A stretch of DNA of 64,000 bases from Aliiglaciecola sp. M165 (GTDB lineage Bacteria > Pseudomonadota > Gammaproteobacteria > Enterobacterales > Alteromonadaceae): positions 1 through 64,000 of the forward strand of contig NZ_VKKH01000009.1 of the NCBI RefSeq assembly GCF_007197995.1. Reading direction: 5' to 3'. How positions within the stretch are numbered: the stretch's first letter is position 1; the number at the start of each line of letters is the position of its first letter. Below the pieces are notes generated by a model. The model saw nothing but the letters and a program-made list of their open reading frames with translations, did no database searches and was not told where the DNA came from. The position numbers and the translations under genes are program-made. Below are positions 37,412-48,711 of the stretch, in pieces.

Positions 37412-38245
37412 TTAAACAACTAACGGAACTGGCTGCGCTTGAAGCCAGTTGTGTTCATCATATTTTGTCTTTCCTGAGGTAATATGCAAGGTGAACGCAT
37501 GGCGTGACTTGTCTGAACGATTAGCTTCACTAAAATGCGGTAGATTACCGTTGAAAATCACCAAAGAGCCAGCCTTGACTTCGAGTGGTACCGCTTGATC
37601 ATTTGCCGGCCAGCCAACATCGGTTAAAGAAACTAATTCGGTAGTATCGTCAATATAGCGCTTGAATTGCTCCTTTATAGGAAAATTTGCGCCATTTTTA
37701 TCTACCTGCAAACAGCCATTGAGTAGCGTAGCATCTTCGATTGCAAACCAAAATGTCACCACTGACGTGGGTTGTGTCATAAAATAAGAAACGTCTTGGT
37801 GCCAGCGGATCACGCCACCAATTTTCGGCTGCTTAAAAATGTACATGGATTGGCGAATTTCGGGGCTTTTCACGCCAAGATCTGTTGCGATCTTGGCAAT
37901 GTCTTTTGATTGACTAAATTCTGCAAAGACCGGCGATAACACATGCAGTGCATGGCCTATTTTATTGATACTCAGATGTTTTGGCTGCTGTAGCTGGCCT
38001 TGTTCATCAAACGCATCTTCTTCAAAGAAGCATCTAACTTTGTCACCAGAATCTAGAAAATAATCGTCTCTATTGGTATCAGATGTTTTTGTTGAAAAAA
38101 CCGAGCGAGTGGAATTTGGATCAAAATCATCAACGATTTTAAGGGCTGCTGATTTAAGCGCATTCATTTGTTCAACAGTAAAAAATTCAGAAAGGACAAG
38201 ATATCCATTCTGTTCAAAAGCATCGATTTTTGTGCGATTTAACAT
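37412..38245 (-). CDS. Phytanoyl-CoA dioxygenase (PhyH) family protein
   Basis: Fe(II)/2-oxoglutarate-dependent oxygenase of 277 residues. The metal-binding H149-x-D151 is in RWHQDVSYF and the distal H is in NGNLPHFSEANRSDKSRHAF, with the R for 2-oxoglutarate close by. Bacterial PhyH proteins hydroxylate varied substrates, so phytanoyl-CoA is not assured. It stands alone; the 38246-38508 gap shows nothing beyond AT-rich promoter-like DNA. Confidence 0.9.
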   Translation of the reverse strand: MLNRTKIDAFEQNGYLVLSEFFTVEQMNALKSAALKIVDDFDPNSTRSVFSTKTSDTNRDDYFLDSGDKVRCFFEEDAFDEQGQLQQPKHLSINKIGHALHVLSPVFAEFSQSKDIAKIATDLGVKSPEIRQSMYIFKQPKIGGVIRWHQDVSYFMTQPTSVVTFWFAIEDATLLNGCLQVDKNGANFPIKEQFKRYIDDTTELVSLTDVGWPANDQAVPLEVKAGSLVIFNGNLPHFSEANRSDKSRHAFTLHITSGKTKYDEHNWLQAQPVPLVV

Positions 38246-38508
38246 TTAACTTCCAACGACTATTTTTGCACTATAGTTTGAATGAGACTGGGGATGAAGG
38301 GCAAGTTTTTTAATTTGGATTGGCGTTAAATGAAAAACGCCTCGTCTATTATTACCCGATGCTTTTGGAAGCCCTTTGTCAGCTTTTTTAACAATAAACG
38401 TTTGCCAATTATATCTAGAACTTCCAAACCGCTGATTTAACAGAGATATTTATTCATGGCACCGTTAATGCTTAAAATTTGAGCACTTGTATACCGAAGG
38501 AAACAAGA

Positions 38509-39117
38509 ATGAAAAAGATACTGTTTGTATTCGCTCTAAGCTTATTGAGTAGTCAAGCTTTTGCTGTGTTAATAAATTTCGATGTTGATGCCAATGGTGA
38601 CGCCATTAGTGCAAATACTCCTATCACCGATCAGTACCAGGCTTGGGGAGTGACTTTCTTGGGCTTGGAGGATGGAAATGCGGTAGATATAAATGCTGCG
38701 CCAGAGCCAGACGGAAATGCAGCTCCTAGTGCTCCTAACGTCCTTACCAACTGCAGCGACGCGAGTCCAGGTTGTCCTGGTGGTCGAGCAGACAGTATTG
38801 AAATATTTTTTGCTTCCGCTGCTTCGAACATTTCCTTTATGCTAGATACCCTTGGAAGTTTGGAAGTAACTTTTAATTTGTTCGATTCCAATGATGTTCT
38901 CTTGGAAACGCAATCTGTAACATCTAATGGTTCGTTATTTGTTCCCGTCAGTTTCGCAGCTGCTGGTGTTTCTAGAATTCAAGGACTGCAACCCAACAAC
39001 GACTGGGCTTGGGCAATGGATGACTTAGAATTTGATGCGGTTAGCGTACCTGAGCCCGGCAGCTTAGCGCTATTGGCTTTCACGGTACTTGGGCTAGGTT
39101 TTTGCCGTAGAAAATAA
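38509..39117 (+). CDS. PEP-CTERM sorting-domain exported protein
   Basis: Exported protein of 202 residues. The ATG at 38509 has AAGGAA upstream and gives a clean signal peptide (LFVFALSLLSSQAFA). The C-terminus is a textbook PEP-CTERM tail: VPEPGSLALLAFTVLGLGF then CRRK. The middle (INFDVDANGDAI ... MDDLEFDAV) resembles beta-sandwich, carbohydrate- or matrix-type proteins. The exosortase that would process it is outside the window. Probably surface or exopolysaccharide-associated. Confidence 0.9.
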   Translation: MKKILFVFALSLLSSQAFAVLINFDVDANGDAISANTPITDQYQAWGVTFLGLEDGNAVDINAAPEPDGNAAPSAPNVLTNCSDASPGCPGGRADSIEIFFASAASNISFMLDTLGSLEVTFNLFDSNDVLLETQSVTSNGSLFVPVSFAAAGVSRIQGLQPNNDWAWAMDDLEFDAVSVPEPGSLALLAFTVLGLGFCRRK

Positions 39118-39323
39118 AATAAATGAGTAATGTAGGGCTAACCACCGGTGGATAGTCTTACATTATGTTTTTCTAACGTTTCGACTTTTCTGTCCTTTCC
39201 CCGTTAATAATTTGCCAGCACGTTCAAATTTCAGTGACGTAGGTGTATTCCCCCTCAAAACAAAGTAACCTAAATTTTAGGGCAATTCTGTATCTGAAAA
39301 ATTTCAAATGTAAGGTAAATACT

Positions 39324-40316
39324 ATGTTTTTACGAAAATCTTGGCTTTTGGCATCGCTTTGGGTTTTAACCACGGCTTTTTCCTTTGCTCAAGACGCTAG
39401 CCTTGAAGGCACTATCGTCGTCGTGAACAAATTGGGAGATGATGTGACCTTTGTCGATATTCAAAGCCGCTCGATTATCAAGAACCTACCTACCGGCAAA
39501 GGCCCACATGAATTAGCGATGAGCAAAAACGGGAAATGGGCGGTTAGCACAGATTATGTAGGCGGAAATAGTCTGACTGTATTTGACGTTGAAAACGCCA
39601 AGGTCAGCCGAACAATTTCATTAAAAGACTACCCTCGCCCCCATGGTATCCTCTTTTTTAATGACCAAGCACATGTTGCCGTTTCATCAGAAGGTTCAGA
39701 TACTGCCGTTGTGGTAAACATACATACCGGTGACATTGTAAACGCTATTGATACCGCACAAAAAGGCTCGCATATGGTGGCGGTGCCTGAAGCATCGGAC
39801 GTGATATACACCACCAATATGCAGAACGATACAGTATCTGTGTTAGATGTTGCTACCGCAAGACGTATTAAGAATATTCCTATGCCAACAACCCCTGAGG
39901 CTGTGACCGTTAGCCAAGATGGAAAAGAGTTGTGGGTGGGAAGCAATAAAAATGGTTTAGTGACGTTGTTTGAGACTGAGAGCTTTTCGCAGGTAAAGCA
40001 GTGGTCAGGGTACACATTTCCGTACCGGATACTACTCACGCCAAATCAAAAATATGCGGTGGTGCCCGATTATCGGCAGGACACCCTGGACATCTTCGAT
40101 GTTAAAAGAAGAGCCAAAATAAAACGTGTTCAATTTGAAACAGGCACTGGTCCCAAGGGCGTGATTTTCCATCCAAATAATACAACACTATTTTTATCCC
40201 TATATTCACAAGATAAAATTTTGGCCATCGATATCCCATCGGGAAAAACGCTGTTTGAATTACCTGCCGGTGATGGACCTGACGGCATTGGCTTTTCGCC
40301 TTTTGTACATAAATAA
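39324..40316 (+). CDS. YVTN-type beta-propeller periplasmic protein
   Basis: 330 residues with a cleavable signal peptide (LTTAFSFAQ). Repeats of the YVTN/SMP30-like type follow: VVVNKLGDDVTFVDIQSR, TTNMQNDTVSVLDVATAR, and GSNKNGLVTLFETES. A seven-bladed propeller is likely. The ATG at 39324 (AAGG upstream) is preferred; an open extension to 39243 lacks a start context. Function unknown, perhaps a scaffold or redox/methylamine-dehydrogenase-like domain. Confidence 0.82.
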   Translation: MFLRKSWLLASLWVLTTAFSFAQDASLEGTIVVVNKLGDDVTFVDIQSRSIIKNLPTGKGPHELAMSKNGKWAVSTDYVGGNSLTVFDVENAKVSRTISLKDYPRPHGILFFNDQAHVAVSSEGSDTAVVVNIHTGDIVNAIDTAQKGSHMVAVPEASDVIYTTNMQNDTVSVLDVATARRIKNIPMPTTPEAVTVSQDGKELWVGSNKNGLVTLFETESFSQVKQWSGYTFPYRILLTPNQKYAVVPDYRQDTLDIFDVKRRAKIKRVQFETGTGPKGVIFHPNNTTLFLSLYSQDKILAIDIPSGKTLFELPAGDGPDGIGFSPFVHK

Positions 40317-40469
40317 CAACAAATTAGATTGAAAATTACACAAATTGGTTGACCTGATTGGCGTAGTGAAAGACACTGTTGTTAACAAACTGTAATCAGA
40401 GGGTTACTTTTTATTTAACCAGTGTTCACTAAACGAACAATCCGATAAAGCCATCCAAGGAGTTGTACT

Positions 40470-41069
40470 GTGATATTGAATCACCTATGGGGAATCTACA
40501 CCCATCCAAAAGAAGAGTGGCACGCAATAGATGAACGACATGAGAGCTATATTTATAGCTTGAGTCATATCTGTATTATTGCCCTTATACCTGCATTATT
40601 GAGTTACTATTCTTCCTACCATTTGGGTTGGAGTATAGGCGTTGGCGAAGCTATTAAACTCGATCAAGGTTCAGCCGTTTCTCTTGGCATCGGAATGTAC
40701 TTCGGCCTTATGGCCGGCGTTGTTGCGTTGGCAATTATTATTCATGAATTAGCCAAAGTGTTTGATTCAGAACCCACCTACACACAATCCCTTGAATTAG
40801 CCGCATACACGGCAACTCCTTTATTTATGTGTGGGTTTGCAGCCTTCTATCCGGCATTGTGGTTTGTGATGATGGTTGCCTTTGTGGGTGTCTCCTACTC
40901 GATTTATTTGTTGTATTCCGGCGTGCCCATTATGCTGCACATTCCTGAAGACAAAGGCTTCATTTATTCAAGCTCAGTGGTAACTGCTGGACTCATATTG
41001 TTAGTGGTATTGATGGTCGGGTCAGTGTTGATGTGGAGCGTCATAGGCGACCCGGTCTTCACCCATTAA
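40470..41069 (+). CDS. Yip1-family membrane protein
   Basis: 199 residues, five to six transmembrane helices. The start WGIYTHPKEEWHAID matches Yip1-domain (former DUF1282) bacterial proteins, followed by hydrophobic segments ending VLMVGSVLMWSVIG. The start is GTG with AAGGAG nine bases upstream. Its function is not established. Confidence 0.83.
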   Translation: MILNHLWGIYTHPKEEWHAIDERHESYIYSLSHICIIALIPALLSYYSSYHLGWSIGVGEAIKLDQGSAVSLGIGMYFGLMAGVVALAIIIHELAKVFDSEPTYTQSLELAAYTATPLFMCGFAAFYPALWFVMMVAFVGVSYSIYLLYSGVPIMLHIPEDKGFIYSSSVVTAGLILLVVLMVGSVLMWSVIGDPVFTH

Positions 41070-41092
41070 CAGCGCTCTTATTTCGTTAGACA

Positions 41093-41125
41093 TAAAAAAA
41101 CCGCTTCATTGAAGCGGTTTTTTTT
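41093..41125. terminator. Bidirectional rho-independent terminator
   Basis: AAACCGCTTC and GAAGCGGTTT form a strong stem, with seven A on one side and eight or more T on the other. It serves the convergent Yip1 and peroxiredoxin genes. Confidence 0.92.
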
Positions 41126-41143
41126 AAATCTAATATGAGCTTG

Positions 41144-41749
41144 TTAAAGCCCTTCAGCATTCTCTGAAAGATACTTAGCTACGCCTTCCGGGCTTGCATC
41201 CATACCTTTGCTACCTTCTTGCCAGCCAGCAGGACAAACTTCGCCGTGCTCTTCATGAAAGTTCAACGCATCAACCATGCGTAGCATTTCGTCGACGTTA
41301 CGACCTAGCGGTAGATCGTTAACAACTTGGTGACGCACGTTACCTTCTGCATCAATTAGGAATGAGCCACGGAACGCAACACCATCAGCCGGATGCTCAA
41401 CGTCGTAGGCTTGACAGATTTCATGTTTTACGTCTGCAACTAGGGTGTATTTTACCGGACCAATACCGCCTTGATTTACAGGCGTGTTACGCCATGCGTT
41501 GTGGCTAAATTGAGAGTCGATTGACACGCCAATCACTTCAACGCCGCGTTTTTTGAATTCATCGAAACGTTTATCAAATGCTATTAGCTCAGAAGGACAA
41601 ACAAAAGTGAAATCCAGCGGATAGAAAAACAATACGGCTTTTTTGCCTTTAATATTTTCGCTCAACGTAAAGCTGTCAACGATTTCACCACTACCAAGTA
41701 CTGCTGCTGCAGTAAAATCAGGCGCTGGACGACCGACTAATACACTCAT
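41144..41749 (-). CDS. Typical 2-Cys peroxiredoxin (AhpC/TSA)
   Basis: Thiol peroxidase of 201 residues. The peroxidatic cysteine is C51 in FTFVCPSE and the resolving one is C172 in EVCPAGW. T48 and R126 (AFRGSF) complete the active site. ATG at 41749 has GGAG at the right distance; a TTG-led extension of four codons is less likely. It starts an oxidative-stress/iron stretch with bfd, grxD and sodB. Confidence 0.95.
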   Translation of the reverse strand: MSVLVGRPAPDFTAAAVLGSGEIVDSFTLSENIKGKKAVLFFYPLDFTFVCPSELIAFDKRFDEFKKRGVEVIGVSIDSQFSHNAWRNTPVNQGGIGPVKYTLVADVKHEICQAYDVEHPADGVAFRGSFLIDAEGNVRHQVVNDLPLGRNVDEMLRMVDALNFHEEHGEVCPAGWQEGSKGMDASPEGVAKYLSENAEGL

Positions 41750-41960
41750 TTTATTCTCCAATTAGACATTAAACTTAGTTTCGAGATAAGGCATCACCAA
41801 ATTTGATGATGAATTTTGTAATACGTACGAGATATAAGACCTGATCAATAAAATCCAAGGCATTTTTAGTGTTTTTGCCTAAAAAAATTGTAGATATGAC
41901 ATAGAGTTAGATTTTGCACTTATTCAGAGTAAATATTGAACGAAAAAAACCTTGATAAAG

Positions 41961-41988
41961 ATGCAAATAACAACTATTATCATTTGCA
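41961..41988. promoter_or_regulatory. Fur-like palindrome upstream of bfd
   Basis: ATGCAAAT and ATTTGCAT are perfect 8-bp arms. Between them lies AACAACTATTATC, whose right half ATTATCA matches a Fur half-site. It ends 19 bases before the bfd start. Iron control of bfd is common. Confidence 0.55.
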
Positions 41989-42007
41989 TAAAGATTGAGG
42001 GCTATTT

Positions 42008-42202
42008 ATGTACGTATGTTTGTGCCATGGCATAACTGACAAAGCAATTAAACAAGCAGTGCTGGAAGACGGCGTGGGCACCACCCGTGAGTTGCGCAGC
42101 AGGCTTGGCGTTGGTAGTCAATGTGGACGCTGCATTCAAATGGCGCAGGAAATAATCGATACCACCATTATTGATGAATCGCTGTTTAAAGAAGTCTGTT
42201 AA
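42008..42202 (+). CDS. bfd: Bacterioferritin-associated ferredoxin
   Basis: A 64-residue [2Fe-2S] protein that reduces bacterioferritin to release iron. The ligands C4, C6, C39 and C42 are visible (MYVCLCHGITD; GSQCGRCIQMA). Length matches Bfd. Short monocistronic unit with a Fur-like site upstream and a strong terminator downstream; no bacterioferritin gene is adjacent. Confidence 0.94.
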   Translation: MYVCLCHGITDKAIKQAVLEDGVGTTRELRSRLGVGSQCGRCIQMAQEIIDTTIIDESLFKEVC

Positions 42203-42224
42203 CGATTATTGTAAATAACTCACA

Positions 42225-42251
42225 AAAAAAGGAGCTCAAGCTCCTTTTTTG
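42225..42251 (+). terminator. Rho-independent terminator after bfd
   Basis: AAGGAGC and GCTCCTT pair around TCAA, followed by TTTT. Confidence 0.9.
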
Positions 42252-42320
42252 TTATCTATGCCACGTCTTAAATAACCTTGACACCTATTTCAGGATTAAT
42301 CACTGTTACCGCGACCTAGT

Positions 42321-42656
42321 CTACTCAGCGTTTTCATTATTTTTTGCGGCAGTTTCTTTGATTAGTGGCTGAAGCTCACCCTGCTGAAACATTTCCATGA
42401 TAATGTCACATCCACCAACCAATTCACCATCTACCCACAACTGAGGAAAGGTTGGCCAGTCGGCATATTTAGGTAATTCAGCTCGAATATCTGGGTTTTG
42501 CAGGATATCAACGTAAGCAAACTGCTCTCCACATGACATCAATGCTTGCGAGGCCTGTGAAGAGAATCCACAGCTAGGGAGCTTAGGTGAACCTTTCATG
42601 TACAAAAGGATGGGGTTTTCAGCAATTTGCTGTTTAATTTTATCTACAGTATCCAT
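42321..42656 (-). CDS. grxD: Monothiol glutaredoxin (Grx4 type)
   Basis: A 111-residue monothiol glutaredoxin that transfers [2Fe-2S] clusters. The CGFS active site starts at C29 in LPSCGFSSQ. WPTFPQLWVDGELVGGCDII is the glutathione-binding region. It lies divergent from sodB. Confidence 0.96.
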   Translation of the reverse strand: MDTVDKIKQQIAENPILLYMKGSPKLPSCGFSSQASQALMSCGEQFAYVDILQNPDIRAELPKYADWPTFPQLWVDGELVGGCDIIMEMFQQGELQPLIKETAAKNNENAE

Positions 42657-42949
42657 TTAACCACTCTCAACGTTTAATTACCGATAATATAAGTACGAGT
42701 TTACCTGTTTCAAGACCAACTAGATAAATGTTTAGTTGCTATAGGATAATAAAGTGATCTAAAGGTGTTAGCATTAGTAAAACTTATTTGTGGGTTGAAC
42801 TTAGAAAAAGTACCCCCATTACACTGGAAATCGAAAGTGTTGTTTGAATCAGTTATGCATATTAGTTGCTTTACTTTATGACGATTCAAGCTAGCATTTA
42901 GCGGCACAAGCATTAAATACAGTTATTGCTCAATCAATGGAGACCTAAC

Positions 42950-43531
42950 ATGGCATTTGAACTACCCCCGTTACCGTACGAAAAGAACGCACTAGAGCCT
43001 CATATCTCAGCCGAGACGCTAGAGTTCCACCATGGCAAACACCATGCAACTTACGTCACTAAGCTAAATGGCTTGGTTGAAGGCACGCCAATGGCAGATA
43101 TGAGCCTTGAAGACGTGGTAAAACAATCTGACGGCGGCGTATTCAACAATGCTGCACAGATTTGGAACCATACGTTTTACTGGAACAGCTTAAGCCCTAA
43201 CGGCGGCGGTGCACCGACTGGCGCATTGGCAGACGCGATCAACGCAAAATGGGGCTCATTTGATGAGTTCAAAGCGGCATTCAACGACAAAGCGGTCAAC
43301 AACTTTGGTTCTAGCTGGACATGGTTAGTAAAAACTGCTGATGGCGGTTTAGATATCGTTAATACTAGCAACGCTGGTACACCGATTACTGAAGAAGGTT
43401 TGACACCACTTATCACTGTGGATTTGTGGGAACACGCTTACTACATTGACTACCGTAATGTTCGTCCTAATTATCTAGGTGGCTTTTGGTCACTGGTAAA
43501 CTGGGATTTTGCGGCGGCAAACTTCGCTTAA
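42950..43531 (+). CDS. sodB: Iron superoxide dismutase
   Basis: Cytoplasmic Fe-SOD that dismutes superoxide. Metal ligands are H27, H74, D158 and H162. Q70 in NNAAQIWNH and GSSWTW point to iron rather than manganese use. Start at 42950 gives the standard [10 protein letters not shown]; an upstream-open frame from 42926 is not used. 193 residues. Confidence 0.97.
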   Translation: MAFELPPLPYEKNALEPHISAETLEFHHGKHHATYVTKLNGLVEGTPMADMSLEDVVKQSDGGVFNNAAQIWNHTFYWNSLSPNGGGAPTGALADAINAKWGSFDEFKAAFNDKAVNNFGSSWTWLVKTADGGLDIVNTSNAGTPITEEGLTPLITVDLWEHAYYIDYRNVRPNYLGGFWSLVNWDFAAANFA

Positions 43532-43543
43532 ACCATTACGTGT

Positions 43544-43577
43544 ACAAAAAAACCAGTTCAAATGAACTGGTTTTTTT
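43544..43577 (+). terminator. Rho-independent terminator after sodB
   Basis: AAACCAGTTCA and TGAACTGGTTT form a stem with A- and T-runs on either side, so it can act for both strands. Confidence 0.92.
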
Positions 43578-43638
43578 ATGCGCACATTATCTCGTTTAAC
43601 TAAACATACAACGCAAAGTTTGCGGATAAATCTAAATC

Positions 43639-44601
43639 CTAAACTGATGCCTTCGCTTTGCGGCGTCTAACCAGAGCGAATGAAGACAAACCCAAAACTA
43701 ACAACAAGCTTGTTGCAGGTGCGGGAACTTGAACGCTTGTTCTTTCGAATTCAATCTCTAAGAAGCCATTACCTGTTCGTATGCCACCGAGCATCGAGAC
43801 ATCGTATAGCAGTCCCGCATAAGAAGAACCACCAGCACCCGATTGCCCTGTCCAGTTCACACCGTATTGGCCAGAACCTCCGACTAAAGCACCGCCTGCA
43901 CCACCTTGCGATGCCGTGCCGCTGCCCGCTTGATTGGAAGTGACTTCATTGCCACCATTGCCACCAAATCCCAAAGCACCTTGGCTTCCATTGTTATTCC
44001 CAGCCGAGGTATAAGTAGAAGTACCACCAGTACCGCCTTGGCTTTGTGTACCACCAGTAGCCAGTGTCTGTGATGCGAATGGCCATGCAGCACCGCCACC
44101 ACCGCCATAGTAGCCAGCGCCACCGCCTCCACCAGTGCCGCGACCTTGTCCTCGAACACGATTACCGCCCGCTCCACCGCCGCCTGCAGCCACGACTACA
44201 CGGTCAAAAAGATCTGCTCCGCCAATGCGAATGTCAGTAGCACCGCCACCTCCACCGCCAAATGCATTAGTAGCACCAATTAATCCTGCATTTCCACCAC
44301 CATTAAAACCACCAAAAGCAGATACTTCGCCGCCGCCACCAACAAAGATATTCAGCACGTCGCCAGCATTGACATCTAAGGTTCCAGAAACAAAAGCACC
44401 CAATCCGCCGATGACATTAAGCGCATTTGATTGGCCTTGCGCGCCCCACGCTCTCACGGTGATTGACGATACATTGTCTGGTGTGACCCACTGTTGCATT
44501 GCACCTGTGTAGTCAAATTGAATTAATTCGGCGTGAGCCGAAGAGATTGGAAGTAGAATTGCTGCAGCTAAAGCACATTTAATATTCGTAAATGCTTTCA
44601 T
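43639..44601 (-). CDS. Glycine-rich exported protein with PEP-CTERM-like tail
   Basis: 320 residues with a signal peptide (LAAAILLPISSAHA). The body is strongly glycine-rich (GGGGGATDIRIGG; GGGGAGYYGGGGGA), resembling the Gly_rich domain, and rich in N/Q/S/T, which suggests a surface or matrix structure. The tail reads VPAPATSLLLVLGLSSFAL then RRRK, a PEP-CTERM-like signal with PAP instead of PEP. The strong GC skew makes long antisense ORFs here, which I reject. Confidence 0.85.
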   Translation of the reverse strand: MKAFTNIKCALAAAILLPISSAHAELIQFDYTGAMQQWVTPDNVSSITVRAWGAQGQSNALNVIGGLGAFVSGTLDVNAGDVLNIFVGGGGEVSAFGGFNGGGNAGLIGATNAFGGGGGGATDIRIGGADLFDRVVVAAGGGGAGGNRVRGQGRGTGGGGGAGYYGGGGGAAWPFASQTLATGGTQSQGGTGGTSTYTSAGNNNGSQGALGFGGNGGNEVTSNQAGSGTASQGGAGGALVGGSGQYGVNWTGQSGAGGSSYAGLLYDVSMLGGIRTGNGFLEIEFERTSVQVPAPATSLLLVLGLSSFALVRRRKAKASV

Positions 44602-44885
44602 GTGTACCTCGTTAATTAATCACAAGAAAATCGAATGATATGTTAAAGAGTACAATGCAGAATTCAGACCAATTCTCATGCCATTGATTTTTATAAATTT
44701 TTTCAAGATAAAAGACGGGGGTGTAAAATTAATCGACATAAACTGTGCATTTATTAATCACCCATTGAACCCTATTAAAGAATGTCGCAAGTCAGGTTTA
44801 TTACTTATGCTGGTGACTACTTTGGGTGAAAATCCCGCAGCTGGTGCGCTTTGCACACCCAGCTAAACGGGAATAGGAGAATTGG

Positions 44886-47865
<2,980 letters not shown>

Positions 47866-47951
47866 GACTTATCAACAACGACAGTTTAGTTGATTTATGG
47901 AGTGCAATAAGCAAGATGAATTGCCCGTTAGTCATCACTTTACACAATCTA

Positions 47952-48004
47952 GACATTGTCAAGATGAAGCTAAAGATACGAGCTTATGTTGACGCTGTCA
48001 AGAT
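47952..48004. promoter_or_regulatory. Candidate operator pair of the TetR regulator
   Basis: GACATTGTC (47952-47960) and TTGACGCTGTCAA (47989-48001) are small palindromes. The direct repeat TGTCAAGAT occurs at 47957 and 47996, 39 bases apart. They lie between the divergent isomerase and TetR genes. Confidence 0.45.
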
Positions 48005-48060
48005 CTGTGATAAGGTTCAGAAAATAGCGACAACAATTATAAATAGCCAACATCTTTTTA

Positions 48061-48695
48061 TGCGTAAACCCAAATTAACTGCAACGTCGAAAACAACTTA
48101 TCACCATGGCGATTTGCGTAAAAGCCTGCTTGATACTGCAACTAAGATGTTAAAAGATGGAGGCGTTGAAGGTTTATCACTGCGTAAGCTGGCCGATAAG
48201 GTTGGCGTATCACGAACCGCTCCTTACCATCATTTTAAAGATAAAAACGAGTTACTGTGTGCTATTGCTGAGCAAGGTTTTGCCCACTGGAAGCAACAAG
48301 CTAAGCAGATTTTTAACCAAGTCGATGTCAGTAACAAAGAAAAATACCGACGCTTTATTCATGGTTACATCAATTACGCTGCTGATAACCCAGAACTCTA
48401 TGATCTTATGTTTGGTCGCACCATTTGGAAAAATCAGGCGGCTACTGATTCACTGAAAGCTGTTGCTTACCCGAGTTTTCAGTATCAAGTTGAGATGACC
48501 CGAACCTGGCAAGAACAGGGCGTTATGCCAAAACATGCCGATACACTGCGTCTAGCTCAGGTAACCTGGGGGACGATGCACGGCATCGCTCGATTATTAA
48601 TAGATGGCATCTATGCAGATGCCAGCCATATTGATGAAATGTGTGAAACTGCAGTAGAGTTGTTTGTTACCACATCAACGCAAAGCGCTAATTAA
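48061..48695 (+). CDS. TetR/AcrR-family transcriptional regulator
   Basis: About 210 residues from the ATG at 48061. The HTH is GVEGLSLRKLADKVGVSRTAPYHHFKDK. The C-terminal ligand domain is typical of acyl-CoA- or fatty-acid-type TetR proteins, but the ligand is unknown. The frame remains open to 47916, which would add 48 residues unlike other TetR proteins and would cover the candidate operators. The divergent fad genes are the likely targets. The ATG at 48061 lacks a strong ribosome site, so the start is uncertain. Confidence 0.87.
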
Positions 48696-48711
48696 CCCCA
48701 ATTGGGGTTAA
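48692..48711. terminator. Palindrome between convergent genes
   Basis: TTAACCCCAATTGGGGTTAA is perfectly self-complementary and covers the TetR stop and the last bases of the GMC gene. Likely a bidirectional terminator, without a long T-run. Confidence 0.55.

Noticed and set aside
44135-44512. Proline-rich ORF antisense to the glycine-rich gene
   Set aside because: GGN codons read on the other strand give NCC (proline, serine, threonine, alanine) codons, so this is the mirror of a glycine-rich coding region.
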